In this document: positions 6,319 through 6,410 of the stretch, one piece after another
Layout of the letters: the number at the start of each line of letters is the position of its first letter
How positions within the stretch are numbered: the stretch's first letter is position 1
From: Gammaproteobacteria bacterium
GTDB lineage: Bacteria; Pseudomonadota; Gammaproteobacteria; Thiohalomonadales; Thiohalomonadaceae
Reading direction: 5' to 3'
DNA: 6,410 bases
NCBI GenBank assembly: GCA_026193675.1
Contig: JAPHSO010000063.1
Span: 1-6,410 of the forward strand
Made by a program: the position numbers and the translations under genes
Notes under the pieces: model-generated
What the model saw: the letters and a program-made list of their open reading frames with translations, nothing else
What the model was told of the DNA's origin: nothing
Databases searched by the model: none

Positions 6319-6410
6319 TCACTGCTCAGAGCCTGTCAGAGGAATCCCCGATGCAAGCTGACTCTGCTTTCCAGCGGTTCCCATCATCTGTTGGGCCAAC
6401 AGATGGCGCA
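6319..6410 (-). CDS. ubiH: C-terminal end of a probable UbiH-type ubiquinone hydroxylase, truncated by window edge
   Basis: Only the last 29 codons and the TGA (6319-6321) are inside the window. They read RHLLAQQMMGTAGKQSQLASG followed by IPLTGSEQ (split here for length), with a partial codon at 6409-6410. The pattern of a helix, then MMGTAG, then LASGIPL resembles the conserved tail of many proteobacterial UbiH proteins (as I recall, QAMGLAG followed by LARGVPL). It is also the expected partner, since ubiH commonly precedes ubiI on the same strand. The stop overlaps a GTG of the next gene as GTGA and lies eight bases before that gene's preferred ATG, so the two are probably co-transcribed and translationally coupled. 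The fragment is short, so the name rests on a weak pattern plus context. Confidence 0.55.
   Translation of the reverse strand, partial: RHLLAQQMMGTAGKQSQLASGIPLTGSEQ

Noticed and set aside
6032..6361. Top-strand 109-residue frame across the ubiI-like start and the ubiH end
   Set aside because: It is opposite two genes with clear family matches, and its composition and lack of motifs mark it as a shadow.

Overview
The window looks like chromosomal DNA of a free-living or facultative gammaproteobacterium that respires oxygen. GltD, HemE and the UbiH/UbiI-type protein all align by eye, and from memory, closely with their E. coli counterparts. The gltD-hemE order is one I associate with gammaproteobacteria. 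Base composition is roughly balanced and codon use looks even across the genes. I see no insertion sequence, phage gene, tRNA, rRNA, CRISPR array or attachment site. The genus cannot be named from this sequence.

Layout, left to right. Positions 1-1296 (+) hold the 3' nine-tenths of gltD, the small subunit of NADPH-glutamate synthase. A rho-independent terminator follows at 1321-1360. Positions 1401-2468 (+) hold hemE, uroporphyrinogen decarboxylase, complete and with all expected active-site residues. The gap at 2469-2626 carries a candidate extended -10 promoter and a strong Shine-Dalgarno. That Shine-Dalgarno serves a very short upstream reading frame, not the next large gene. Positions 2627-5119 (+) hold a membrane-anchored GGDEF-EAL protein for cyclic di-GMP turnover, with a large extracytoplasmic sensor region of no family I recognise. 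The bottom strand follows, convergent and only 9 bases away: a UbiI-like flavin monooxygenase of ubiquinone synthesis (6310-5129), then the last 29 codons of a probable ubiH (6410-6319), whose stop codon lies 8 bases upstream of the next ATG.

Functionally these are core metabolic neighbours: ammonia assimilation into glutamate, the committed decarboxylation toward haem, and oxygen-dependent ring hydroxylation for ubiquinone. One signalling gene sits between them. The signalling gene probably has its own promoter and is the least conserved, most lineage-specific part of the window. I did not find a convincing new multi-gene system. The observations most worth a second look are the short reading frame overlapping the start of the GGDEF-EAL gene, a Gly/Ala/Ser-rich insert inside GltD, the lost inhibitory-site arginine of the GGDEF domain, and a small perfect hairpin built from the stop codons of two convergent genes.
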